In this document: positions 1 to 12,033 of the stretch, piece after piece
Numbering within the stretch: position 1 is the stretch's first letter
How the letters are laid out: every line of letters starts with the position of its first letter
Assembly (NCBI GenBank): GCA_004123355.1
Contig: SCHM01000003.1
Span: forward strand, 2,418,001-2,482,000
Length of the DNA stretch: 64,000 nucleotides
Direction of reading: 5' to 3'
From: Amphirosellinia nigrospora
Lineage: Eukaryota; Ascomycota; Sordariomycetes; Xylariales; Xylariaceae
Translations under genes and position numbers: made by a program
The notes under the pieces: model-generated
What the model saw: only the letters and a program-made list of their open reading frames with translations
Told to the model about the DNA's origin: nothing
Databases searched by the model: none

Positions 1-9
1 GTTCTATCA

Positions 10-3000
10 CTACGCAAAGTAACTCTTCCAGAGCACACCTTCAAGGTCCTCGAGCTGGTCGGGGAAAAGTACTGTGAAATATTAGCTTGGAAATTATCCG
101 AAACACAATTTTGATTTACTAACCTTTTGGTCAACTACCCAACTGTCCTGTCTTGTCTTTTGAACTCGGACAAAATGGATTTCGTAGCCTGCCCTACTAC
201 CCGGGATCGCTGGCAGCGCGCCGTGCCAGAAGCGCCAATACCTCGGGCATCCAATCCGGAGGTGGAGTTGCGTAGGGGAACGCTTCAATTAAGGCGCCCA
301 GGCCCAAAACGGCAGCATGTCTCTTGATGACCTTTTGCGTGTCACCTGACGGTGTCTCGGTGCCAGGGACTCTTTTCTTTGGCATTGGGTTACGCTGCAA
401 CTGACTCTCGAAACGTGACTTTAAAGTAGCAATGATGGGATTGCGAATGGCCACGGGGGAACATCGAATCATACCCGCCAGGGTTGCACCAGCCACAGTT
501 CGCACCTCGAGTTGAGTATCTCCCAACATATCGCCGACCGCATCAAAGAGCAGTTCTCGATTTGAGGTATCCAGAAGAAACAAGCGCCTAAAGTATATAA
601 CTTGCATGTTGACAAGAGCACGTAGCCGCTGATGCCAGCTTGAGGATGATGTACCAAGACGGATCAATGCCGCAATGAATCGGCCATCCTCTCCAGTGCG
701 GAAAGGGATATTCGGTAAGTGGCGATACACATGGTATGCCAATCGCATCAATTCTGGGTCTTCCTTCACATCCATCATATGCAGTAGTTGGTCCACGAAT
801 GGGTCAGGAAAGAAAGGTATTAACTGTGTGCATTCTTGCGACGACAATGTGTTGTCTAGCCACGTGAGCACTGTTTTCGATCCTGACGTATATGGCGAAG
901 GTGTCTGTTGGCCGGGGGTGCGCTGATGCCGCCAGGCCTCAAGGCGATCAAACACATTCTTAATAGTCGTCTCAAACTCTTTGGTTGGTTTGTATGGCCG
1001 AATACCGATACTAGACTCTGCTTTGTTCGCCTCAAGCAGGGTGTCGACATTCTCGAAGGATTCATGGTATCGAGTGCGATATATCGTAGCAATGACGCGA
1101 CCCATTGCCTCACGAACGGACTTATATGGATGATCGATGTGTGTGAGAAAGTCATCGAGGATGGGTTGCTCAGCTCGAAAATGCCAACCACTGTCGTTGA
1201 TCATGAACTCTAGAAGCTGTACCTTGGAAGATTCTTTAAAGGCCGCATTAGAGTTCATATCAAGTCGGAATGAACTTAATTTGGTGACAAGCTCGTGTGC
1301 CCGCCGAGGATCCTTACTATCCATAAGAAAATGGAGGAAAGTCACCCAGTAAGTTTGGTTTTCGGGGGTCAAATTATCGGCAAAGATGTTCAGGATTAGC
1401 GGCAGTGTGAATTCCCATACTAGATCTTTAATCTCAGGAGGAGAATCAGCCAAGCCAGCTAGCAAAGCTCCTAATATCTCTGCGGTTGCTCTATGCTGAT
1501 GCTTGTCGCTGCCATCACCATAGACCTCAGTAGTCAACGCTTTAACGTCATCAAACTTGATTTCAGTCTCGCCACAATGCATGAGATCGAATACATGCAT
1601 GAGCAGCACGACATTCGAGCTTCGAAATCGGTCTGCTGAAGTGTCTCTCGGCTCTTGCTTCAAATGATCGAAAAATTTGGCGATCCATTGCCTAGTGAGC
1701 AAAGAGCCGATCTGCCTCCGAGTAGTTCTCTCTAAATCGTCGTAATCATCAAACCTCTGGGACTTTACTTTGAAGGCATGAAAACTCTTTCCCCAAACAA
1801 GCCAGCCGGGATGATCTGCGTCTACCAAATACTCCGCATTCTCTGGGTGCCTGAAACCGTTTAGATAGTTTGTGGTAAAATCAGCGTCACCTTTTGGTAC
1901 AGGCACAATGATCTTGTTGTTTCGCTCTCTTTTTCAAGAAGATAGCCACGGTAGCTATGCTTGTAGACGGCTCGCTGGTCGATAGCAGAGAACACCAAAG
2001 AAAACGCGGATAAATAGTTCGCTCTCAAACCAGGATGCGGATCATTGGTACCATTGGCAACAAGCTCAATGAATTGAGGAGGTGCAATGCTATCAAAACG
2101 TATTGAAAGGTTGGTCGCGAAGATTGCGCAGCGACTGGCTGTTTTCCAATGCGACTCCCGCGCCAATTCTATCAATTCCAGCCCAAGACTAGCCTTCTTT
2201 TTTTCGACTTGGGCTCTGCGCTCGATAATAAACCCGTGTCTCGTCTCGATATCTTTGGAACAATCTTCTTCAGGTTTGATTAAATCTGTATATTTGTCAT
2301 CCGTTATAACCATCAATTCGAATCGTTTGCCAAACTCAATCAGCGGGTACACAGCCGTAGTCCCGAGACTCTGAATGGACGCCTTATCGACCCCAGCAGT
2401 CTTGATATAAAGACGCATCAAGTCTGGAGCAAACCGCCAATCTTTCATCAAAGTCTTCAAAAGACTGGTGAATAATAGAGTATACATGGCACCCTTTATT
2501 CTGTCGTGGTCCAGTTCGTCTATAGCCTTGCGGAACCTCTCTAGGATAACGGGAATGACGAGTGGTCTACCTCCAATTAGTGCCTTCACGGAAGCATCTT
2601 GCGCCCCTTGTGCTATTCTACGCACATCAGCGTAGGATGACACAGATGATTCTGCTAAATCGAGCAATAGTTGTTTGTCTAGTTCACTCTTGCGGCGAAT
2701 CGTCGAGTTATGCTTCACACGTTGTTGCTGGTATCCATCTGCTCGCTTTACAAGTAGAGGGCGTGGGTAGTGCTTGCGTAGACCACTGATTTTGAAAGGA
2801 GCGACGTCCGCCTTGTAAAGTCGAAGAAGACGGTCTAGCGGGTGCGCTGACCGCTCGAAGCCGACATCCGTGATCCATGTACGATAGGTAGAGTAGAGCG
2901 CAGTAAAACATGCGACATCATCCTCCTGATGGGTGTTCAAAAATGAATGTGTTGTCGACAGCAATTTCCCGATTTCTTCTCGAAGACCATGTATACGGTT

Positions 3001-6000
3001 ATAAAGCTCCGAGCTCGGAGTTAATAGATAGCCGGCTTGATATTTGAACTGAGGTTTCGTCTCATCATCCTCACCAGCTTCCGCTAGTGGGTCGTCCGCT
3101 TCTGTTTCATCATCATCTTGCATGACAACATCGCCACTGTCACCATTTACGGCGCCATTCACAGCAACAGTGTGACCCCCGTGGCTACCAACCTCGCCTG
3201 AAGCTCTCTTAGGGTCGAACAAAGTCGCGACGCCTGACACTACTAGCCGTAGTTGACTTAACTGGCGTGACGTTTCATCAGACCATTCCTTGTTTTTCCC
3301 CCTTCGACTGACAGGGGCTCATCACTCATCAGTCCTTCCAAGCGGCGCATAGCAGCGCCTGCCTGGGACTCAAAGAGTTCAATGGCAAATTGAATTTCTT
3401 CGATTAAAGGTCGATGCCATCGAATTGTAAGATCTGCAGGTTTTGTTGTCTTTCCCCAGTCATCAATATCCAAGCCACGCTTAATAACATCGGGTTCATA
3501 TAGCGCGGTATCAATTGGGTAAGTATGTGTGAGGTTAAGTAGCAAGTGGTGAATGAAGTTGCTAATGTGAATAGTAGGTAGACCCCGGCATTTCTCTTGC
3601 ATGTACTCTGCGATGTCAAATAGATCTTTCTTGTAATTGAGTACCTCGCTTCCCACATGAACTACACACATGCTTAGAATGCTTATGTGCCACACCAAAG
3701 CCCTATCGCGGGGTAGTATCTCCGTACCACTACTACGGTCAGAAGCAGCCCCGTTCGAGTCAATCTCATGCCGAATATTGACAATGAGCATCGGGACGAA
3801 GACTTTGAGCGTCTTCTCAGGGTTCACTTTGCAAAGCGCGTTGCAAATCCACGCCATAGCATCACGCGCCTGGTGTACAACATGTGACGATACAAATGTC
3901 GCCAGCTTTTCTAGAGTCATGTCGAAAAGTTCGGGGGATAGTGAAGCAAACATAGGGGTCAGGGCTGCTGGCAGCGTGTTGATAATATTATCTTCTGGCG
4001 ACCCCGATCTGACATGCGACGCATCTGGAAGATTTTCCAGCAAAGTGAAAACCTTACCCATGAGTGTGAGAACGAACTCAGCGAAGCCGGCCGTTGACGA
4101 TCGAGCAATATCAGCTTCCATTTCGTCATCAAGTTCATTCTTGTAATCGATCTTGACATTTTGACCCTCTGCTTCCATTCGATCCATTTCTCCTTGTACC
4201 CACTGCATGGCCAAACTGGTATCGTGTATTTTGCTGTTCTCGTTGGCCAAATTTACAAACGGGATACTGTACGCCACAGTTTGAATGAAATTGAGAGTGT
4301 ACTGGGTCTTGTTCAGATCGTTGGCATCAATGCCGGGTAACGCTAGAGCTAGTAGTGCAGTAATGTGGCATCTAAACCCCTTCTCTCTGGCCATCACATT
4401 CGCAATCATCTGCAAGCCGATGAGACTGGATGTAGTTCGGTGCACTTCAACCAGACCTTGCAAACTAGGGTAGAAACGCTGAAGAGCACCAGGAAGCATC
4501 AAGCCAGGTTCCAGGAATGTCAGATTCTGAAGAGCACCAAAGTACATGCTGGTGACGGAGCTGCCCTTGCCATAGAGCCCCATGAAAGTGACCTCTCGCA
4601 AACACAGCACAAACCGCCGTTTCAAATCCGTGTTGATCTGCCGGTCGGCCGGGGTGTCCATCTCCCCGTTTTGTTCCTTACACCAGCGAGATACGAATAA
4701 CTCTGACAAGTAGTATGTCAACTGGGAGAGCATTCTGGTCCAAGACCCATGGTTCGAGGGATGGAAGAAGGTATCGACGGACTCCATGAGGCCCTCGAGG
4801 CTATTCATAATCGAGCTCTCTTTTTCCAAGACAATGAGGTGACAGCGAGTGGACTATCCAGCGAGCTATAATATAGGTCACAGGATGTTTCTTCTTGTCC
4901 TTCTCTAAAAACATGGCCATGCCAGCTGAGTAGTCGACATTGCTATAGGGGGAATTCGCCTGACCGACAGGGATATCGGTGAGACGGAGGATGGCTGTGA
5001 AAATGAGGTCTGACTGTTCGCGGGTAAATATGCCATGCTCGCCAAAGGGCACATGCAGACAAGGCAAGAAGTCCCGGGATAGCCTCGAAAGAATATCAAG
5101 AAGCGTGTTATCAACAACTTTGGATCGCGATATTAGCGACCATAAGTGAAAGAAGGTAGGTAAGAAGTCGGACGGTTGGGAAAATGGTTCGGTGGGCGGG
5201 GCGGGAGCGGTTGGCATGAGGACATTCAAAATTCCAAGTACGATGAAGCCATCAGAAAGATCAGAGGTGCTGAAGTATGGGAGCACCTCTTCCAACATAG
5301 CATAGCGCTCTTTTGGATCAAAGTAAGACTGCGAGTGAAGACATAGCTTCCAAATATGTTTCATTCCTCGCCTCAAAGCGGAGTGATGTGAGGGTGCTTC
5401 AGCAGGCAAAACTATAGTTTTAATCTCCTTCCAGAGAGGGCGCCAGTCGAGTACGAGGTCGTCTTGCGGTTTGAGAAAGTGTTTCTTTCTACGGTAGCAC
5501 AATTCGTTAGCCCCGCCACGTCACTCGAGATTCGGAATAAGGGCGGGGAAAAGGGTGGTAGGGGAGGGGGGAGGGCGCAAGACAAACCTGGTGAGCGTCA
5601 CAACCATCCGCGAAAACCTGTCCGCCGCAGCACTATCCAGTCCCGGAGACAGCGCGAGGTTAAAGTAAAGCTTCGCAAGCCTGGCCCGCAGGTCATGTGG
5701 CATATCGAACTTCAGGGAAAGCCATGCCTGTAATTGGCGCGTCCAGTGTAGGGCGCCAGGGGAGAAGTCTTCCGCCTTGATGGCTATATAGAGCTGTTTC
5801 AAAATGCCTTGCAACGCGGCATCGCGCTGGGCATCCTCTTCAACGGGATATGGTAGGTGTTGAAAATAGGCAAAGGTCCGCGGCCGGTACCGTTTGTTAT
5901 CGTCTAAGCTATTCTCAGAAGGCAGACCCGGCGAGGTTGCCCGAGATATAGTTTCGCCTACTGACAGGGCATTCAGGACATGCGAGGCAAGATTGAAGGC

Positions 6001-6021
6001 TGGCGCCGACGAATGCATCAT
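10..6021 (-). CDS. BLM10: Proteasome activator BLM10 (PA200 family)
   Basis: BLM10/PA200 is a HEAT-repeat protein that caps the 20S proteasome. It is recognised by LKPQDDLVLDWRPLW near the N-terminus, FFHPSNHGSWTRMLSQLTYY mid-protein and the C-terminal KTRQDSWVVDQK and LEDLEGVLWKSYFA. The extreme C-terminal Y-F-A tail matches the HbYX-like motif that docks on the core particle. Introns are 5489-5587 and 72-123. The reading frame breaks six times: one extra base near 4829 and one missing base near 3298, 1916, 199, 158 and 61, mostly in homopolymers. Corrected for these, the length is about 1954 codons, as expected for the family. ATG at 6021 (MMHSS) is the first in-frame Met; the true start could lie further upstream. 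Identity is certain, intactness is not. Confidence 0.93.
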
Positions 6022-9000
6022 AGACCTCGTCCATGGCAATTGAACGAGGGTGGGGCAAAGGGCAATGCCGTCTATGGTAGGGTACGGCGAAAGCGTTCGA
6101 AGAGGCAATCTGGGTCGAACGAGGGGAGAGGGCGGCAGAGTGACACGAAAAAAGTGGCATCAACCGAAGGAGGGTTGGTTTAGCTTATCGAAGGTCGTAT
6201 CCGTGGCTATAACTGGGGTCTGTGGCGAACTCGTCTTGCCGTGCGAGGGAGCTGACGAAAGTAGCAGCAGCTCCCTAGTGCACGTTGCAGTGGTTGAGCC
6301 TTGCCGTCTCTTTTATGGCGTTCCCATTCCACAGCCCGATCGCACAAAGATTCGAGCGAGGAGTGGCCACCGGCGAGAACCTCGACCAGACTGGATGGTG
6401 CGCAGACGACGGATGACGGATGACGGATGAGCTAGCAGCCAGCTATCACGTGCGACGTTGCACCTCGAGCTCGTTGTCGTTGTCGTTGTCGGCGAGGCCA
6501 CTGCCGGGTGTGTAGATAGACGGGGTTGTCAGTCGGCCGTCGAGGGTCGGAGGGGGAGTCGGTATATCGGTGGTGGATGTTCGGTATTTCAGCGCTGTAT
6601 GTGCCCGTCCCTTGATGCGGCGTGGTGCTGGTTCCGACTACTATATGCAATCAATCTTATCCTGGCGATTGCTTGGTTAACGGCTGGTTATCCAGATAGA
6701 CATTACATAAAGACCATTTCGAAAATAGTCTAGGGCGAGGCCACAAAACAACCTTGGAATAACAACAAGGCATGAGAGGAGATGCTGGGATTTGGGATTT
6801 GGACTAATCTACCCTAAGTACGTACCTACTCTATCAGCTCAAGGCCTACTAGTCCCGAACCCAGTCGGCCCTCTATAAAATAAGGAAGAGTATTGTACAG
6901 TGGTAAGTCGTAAAGGAGGAAATCTAGAATGCCAGATCAGTCCGTCCTAGGGTGTCTGAGTCCTGATGTTGGATCGTTTAGTATGAAAACATGAGAGGAG
7001 GAAGGTTGGGCGTTGTGAACGCGGATTTATGATTTATCAATGAAAAGTGATGGCATAGAAGAGGACTTGGACTTGGCTTGGACTGCAAGCCACCCTAGCT
7101 CGAATCGTCAGCCTGCAGGTGCCTTGTGCCTTGTGCCAGGACACTTACCTTGTTGTCACGCAGCTGCAATTCCCTTGATAAGTACATGTCTCTACTTCAC
7201 AGAGCTGAAGGCGAGGCACTAAACCAGGTGGCTCGTGCGGCCTACTGGTACCTAGGTACTGTTAGCTCAGAGCTTTTCGAACTTACCTACGTAATCTCCT
7301 CGCACGGAGGACTCAATCACAAGGCTTCTAATCTTGTTGCCTTAGGTACATTCTAGAGGCTTCTTCGGCAGATACCTGTGTACAACCTGGAAGCAAGTAA
7401 ATATCTTTATACCAAAGTACCAGGTATGTATGTGTATACTAATCAACTCTATACCTAAGGTAGGGATCTGCGATAACGGATAAGAAAAAACAACCGATAT
7501 TTCACGACAAGCTATATAATTACCTACCTAGGTAGGTATATGGTTTGATTTACCTAAGTAGACCAAATGCATTGAATATGAAAGGCTTGGTAGAAGGGCG
7601 TGGAATGACGAGTGAAAGACAACTGGTTGCTGGCGCACCTCGAACTGCAGCCTTCTACACGTGGTAGGTTATTGTCTTTTTGATGTACACAACCACAGTT
7701 AATATATCAATTACTACCTACCTACCTAGGTAGGGATAGGGAGGTCGGTAAACAAGGCTTCAGTATGTCAGCGTCAAGAATACCTAAGTATAGGTATACT
7801 TAGATGGGCTTCACGCCCCCCAACTGTAGGGATAGTCACCTCCTATAGCATTCCCTTCAGGCACATAGAATACGACAACTACCTACACGAAGCGTTTTCC
7901 ACTTTGGTCGCGGAGGCGCGGATATCCGCATCAGACCCCCAGGATTCTCGTGTGCCATCAGGAATGTGCTTACATAGTAGAGAATCCTCAACTAGACTAG
8001 ACTACCCGCACACCCTGATTCCCGAGTGTTCGGGCTCTACAGTAGATCGCGGGCTTATTTTGTAGGCCGCAGCGGAACGCGCAACAGCAGCCGGTCACGC
8101 GCAGGGGAGAGCCCGCTCCCTTGTTCAAGTAGTATTTTCGGCCCATCGCAAGCGTTGGTAGCACTGCATCTCACATGCGAACAACAACAATCATCGATGC
8201 TTATCGCATATACCATGTACGTAAACAGCACTGCTGCCTACGACCCACCCCGGATTAAGCCGCTCCAGTCCCGCAGCAATACGTTGCACACGCGAATGCA
8301 TCACCCGGGAGGCCTTGCCGGCTTCGCTCGGATTAAGCCACACATATTTGACAGGCACGTGCAGGTGGTTCGATAGGCTAACCTCGTAAGGTCGTTAAAA
8401 ACAGGTAGAGGCCATTCAGGACTGAGCAAATTCAAGTTTGTACCTCTAGATGTCTCGGAGCCTTCCGACGAGTATCCTCTTTCGTCTTTGGTTTTCGATG
8501 TGTTTCCAGATAATTGCTGCAATAGTAGTCATAACTATTAGTTGCAATTACGTCAAGTTGAAATAACCTTAGAACCAAGTCCTGGACTGCCGACAATCAG
8601 GTCAGGTAGCCTGCAGAAATTACCAGATATGCATGTTCGATGGGTTCAGCCCATTCAGCTCATGCTGTCGCCGGCAGATTTCCACTGACTTGGAAATTAG
8701 GATAGATCACGAGTTCCGACAAGACACTACCTAGAACCTTCTCTCGAGGAGCATGCAAGATACCAAATCGCGTGACACAAATATGGGGGATGCGAGATCG
8801 CCCCAGGAGCTAACCATGCGTCCGTATTTCCGGGTTCGGATTTTCTATTGCTAAAGCACATCGGACGAATGGGATTTACAGCGGCGGTCGTTCCGCTCTT
8901 GAAATTGTACGGTTCCAGACCTTGAAACTTGGATAAGATTCGTAGCTCGAAATGGTCTTCCCTTCATTCCCACCATCCTCGTCAATTAAATTATCTTTGA

Positions 9001-9078
9001 AGAATATTAGTATTATAACCGAGCCTGGTCGTATATGCCGATCTCCTTGACCTCTTACGAGTTGCCCGTCCCCGAATA
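6022..9078. other. Intergenic region upstream of BLM10, rich in TACCTA words
   Basis: No convincing gene was seen on either strand. The first 500 bp is GC-rich, with short GATGAC repeats (6405-6430) and GTTGTC repeats (6472-6492), and probably holds the BLM10 promoter. From about 7225 to 7810 the words TACCTA and AGGTAGGT recur many times, including palindromes of the ACCTACCTAGGTAGGT type near 7523 and 7720. Such words are common in the spacers of many Sordariomycetes. The open frames here are short and lack codon bias. Confidence 0.6.
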
Positions 9079-10998
9079 TTAATCCTTCTTCTTCCCTATC
9101 CTCGGTAATCCACACCACACCAACAGGATGGCCGCGAAAAGTGCGAGAATAATCGGCTGCAGCACCTGGACACCCTTCGCCTGTGCAATCAACAGCGAAG
9201 GGTAAGACAGCCGCGCCACTACCTCCAAATGCGGCTGCGAACCCGATTGCACTAACATGAAGATGGTGGGGGAGGAGCTTCGACATGGCCACAATAACGG
9301 CTGGGAATAAGGGCCCAATAAAAAGCCCTGTAGTGCAATAGCAACGGCTGAAACGATGAACTGCGGTACGAGCCAGAACAAAAGCTCCAGAGCCATTGCG
9401 ATAGGAAGATAGATCTGATCATTGTTAATCGTCAGTCTCTCGCAAGCAAGAGGGGAGGGAGAAACTCTACGGAACCTGAAGTTATACGTACCGTAATCGC
9501 AAGTTTCTCGCCAATCTTCGGCGTAATGAAGCCCAAAACGAACCGCCCAATCGTTAATCCGAGCCAAAATCCGGTGGCCGTGATGCCGCTTTCAAATGCT
9601 CCACCATGACGAACTTGGATCACTACAACACTCGGAGTCAGTTATTGCTGTTTATAGCGTGAATTGTGAGGGCGCCAGAAACTTCGAGACATCATCACGC
9701 CCCAAGAGGAAACGTCGTGCCCTGAAAGTTGCCAAAGTGGGAAGAAGATAACTTCGAGAATTACGCACTGAACTCTACGATCCAGCCTCCGAGCGCGACC
9801 TCGATACCAACGTAGCCAAGTAGGAAAATGGCACATAACCAGGCAACGCGGGCCCCAGGTTTCTGGAAGAGCACCTCCTTTAGCCCGCCGCTAGAAGAAC
9901 CTGAGCTCGCCGCCACCGAGTCCCGGTACTCGCGCGCCGTGGCCTTCCAGAAGCAAGTGCCCGTGACCACGACTTCCAGGCCCGCGAGGCCAATCTGTCG
10001 AATACAATTCTTCAGCTCTAGTCTCATCAATTCACAAAATGACAGGGCTAAACAACGGCGGAATGAGAGGAATCAGATAGATCAGAACTCACCATCAAGT
10101 AGTAAAACGTATACCAAGGCAAGCCAGCCTTGGTAATCATAGTCGTAGCAATAACGGGGCTGATGACGGCGCCGGTGCCGTATAGCCCATGGAGCAGACC
10201 CAGGAGCTCGTTAGCGCGGTCCAGGTTCCCGATGAACGCATTCCAGCCCGCGTCGGCGATGCCGTTCCCGAAACCAGCGAGCGCGAACGCGATGACGAGG
10301 ACGGGATAAGGCGGGTGTACGGCGATGATGACGTACGCGACTAGGTGGCTGCACGAAGCTATGGCGGCCACGCCCCGTCGTCCGAACCGCGTGTGGAAGA
10401 AATTGTTCAGGACTGCGGCTATCGTGTACCCGACGAAGGGCGAGAGGAAGATTAGCGATACGATGATGTAGGAAAGGTGATAAAATTCTTGCAGCTGTTT
10501 AATCGAAGGGCTCGGTTAGTTAGTTATTCTTTTCAATGTAATATACTACTCCCGAACTGGCAGAGCCCATACGAGGTGAGTCTGTGGATTGTCATACATA
10601 TGGTATAAGAGGCTATGAGTATTCCCTAGTTAGCAATTTCTCCTTCTAATAGATCATAGTATAATCCTATCAGTGCCTGTTGATAGTAAACTCACCCCAT
10701 AAGCCGAATCATTGGCTCCCATAACAAGAAACGAGTAGAAACAAGCCCCAACACGCGGGGTGTTGGTCCGGGGATAGTTCCACCGCTCCTTGACATCCGT
10801 CTCCGACGGTGTGTCGGCGGGGATCCGCTGTCCTGGTCCTGCTTTTCCTCGTCGGTGCTCGCCCGTCGTGTCGACGAATCCGGCGGTGACGTCTCCGCGC
10901 TGCTGATGTTGTTCTTCGACGGTAGTGGCGATAGATATACGGGTTCCATCTCCATTACCGGTGCTGGAGCCACCGTTTTGGTGAAACTGCGAAGCCAT
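9079..10998 (-). CDS. Major facilitator superfamily transporter (fungal BSC6/fucose-permease-like)
   Basis: Polytopic membrane carrier. A hydrophilic, Ser/Thr/Gln-rich N-terminus of about 85 residues (MASQFHQNGG...) precedes GANDSAYGPLIPY, a typical TM1 entry. Further segments are LAGFGNGIADAGWNAFIGNL, GLLHGLYGTGAVISPVIAT and TATGFWLGLTIGRFVLGFITP. Exons run 10998 to about 10696; a 15-bp microexon 10598-10612 encoding PLIPY; 10494-10093; 9994-9769; 9622-9492; and 9414-9079. Two probable single-base errors near 9305 and 9205 break the last exon. Intron 9623-9768 is the introner-like element described separately. The substrate is unknown. The fold and family are secure; the sub-family is inferred from overall resemblance. 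Confidence 0.82.
9623..9768 (-). repeat. Introner-like element, copy A (intron of the MFS gene)
   Basis: A 146-bp phase-1 intron with donor GTGCGT and acceptor GTTGTAG, read on the minus strand. It aligns without gaps to the intron at 56438-56583 in an unrelated oxidoreductase gene: 25 differences in 146 positions, 20 of them transitions. Splice sites, the branch region AATAACTGACT and the internal block CGAGACATCATCACG are shared. Similarity ends at the exon boundaries on both sides. Within this copy TCTCGAAGTT occurs twice. Confidence 0.85.
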
Positions 10999-11282
10999 TG
11001 CCTTTTTTTCGCCCCTTCTTCCTTTACCTTTCGCGTTGACTAATGAAAGAAGCTGAAGGACCAGTAATATTAGTTGGGCTGTAAAAAAGGCCGGATATAT
11101 CACCTTGCTCAGTGTTCCAAACTCATAATATCAATTCTACAAACCAACTTGAGATACATGAAGCAGCAACCCTCCTTTTATATCCAATCCAGCAACACCG
11201 GAGAAGCTAAATCCTATCCAACTCCGACAAGGAATTAAAGAAAGGATATTTCAGCAGATCTCTGCAATAAGTAAGCGTAAAC

Positions 11283-11712
11283 CTACCCAACCGCCGGTAT
11301 CTCTTGGCTTCCCTCATAGTTCCACCGGCCGTCGGACCGCTGGTCCTCGAGAACTCTCGTATGCGTAACCTGCCGGCAGAACATCGGGACCCCAATGTTT
11401 GTTTCGTCGGCCCCGCAGTTCTCTTGACAATCCTTGCCGTATTTGGAAGTTCCGCCTAGAACAACCTGCATGACGCATCAAGATCAGCTAACTTCAAGCG
11501 TAACTTACAAGTTAAAAGAATTGGCAAAATGCCCTTCCCATTAAATTACATGTTGCAATCACAATCACCCTTAGCTAGGAGCCCAAATTTCGCAAGGGAG
11601 TTACAATATTGCTTATTGTAGAAATCGATATTGGTATCGGCAGCAATGCCAGACTCACTATTCCCTTCCCAACAAAGAAGGTTCCAACAATCCAAAGGAC
11701 GGTGCCCGGCAT
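11283..11712 (-). CDS. Possible small secreted cysteine-rich protein
   Basis: Not recognised. From ATG 11712, MPGTVLWIVGTFFVGKGI is a plausible signal peptide. After one presumed missing G near 11658, the frame reads ...GIAADTNIDFYNKQYC... and then GDCDCN. An intron with donor GTAATT (11466-11549) leads to a second exon, 11465-11283, containing KYGKDCQENCGADE and VPMFCRQVTH and ending PAVG-stop. The mature protein would have about 90-95 residues and six Cys. Exon phases do not close without a further one-base error, so the model is tentative. It lies about 290 bp upstream of the MFS gene on the same strand. It could also be a decayed gene. Confidence 0.35.
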
Positions 11713-12033
11713 TTTCCGTGCTAGAACAAAACGCCGTACAACCTTCTAAATATATACCATAATGCCTCTATGTTAGTATCCCGAAAATTCAACCCAATTA
11801 ATTGCCTAACCCGACGCCGCACGCAATGATATCCGTTTCCAGCCGTTTTCCCAGCCGTTCTCGATGCACCTGTTATTACACATGTTGTCGAATAATCGAC
11901 AATAATCAACGTTTGCTACGGACGTAGCGGCGCTTCCATCCAGACGATAGAAGCACGTTTGATGCGCTTGGCCATCTCAAGTGCCCTTTGCCAACACTAG
12001 CACCCCTGGAGCTGTGTCAGTTTGACAGCAATT
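11713..12033. other. Short spacer without a visible gene
   Basis: About 320 bp between the possible secreted-protein gene and the 3' end of the next minus-strand gene. No open frame with coding character was seen. It presumably holds a 3' UTR and a promoter. Confidence 0.5.

Noticed and set aside
197-6108. Reading BLM10 as several separate genes or as a true pseudogene
   Set aside because: The pieces are collinear parts of one family, each break is a one-base indel, and unrelated essential genes in the window show the same pattern, so sequence error is the simpler explanation.
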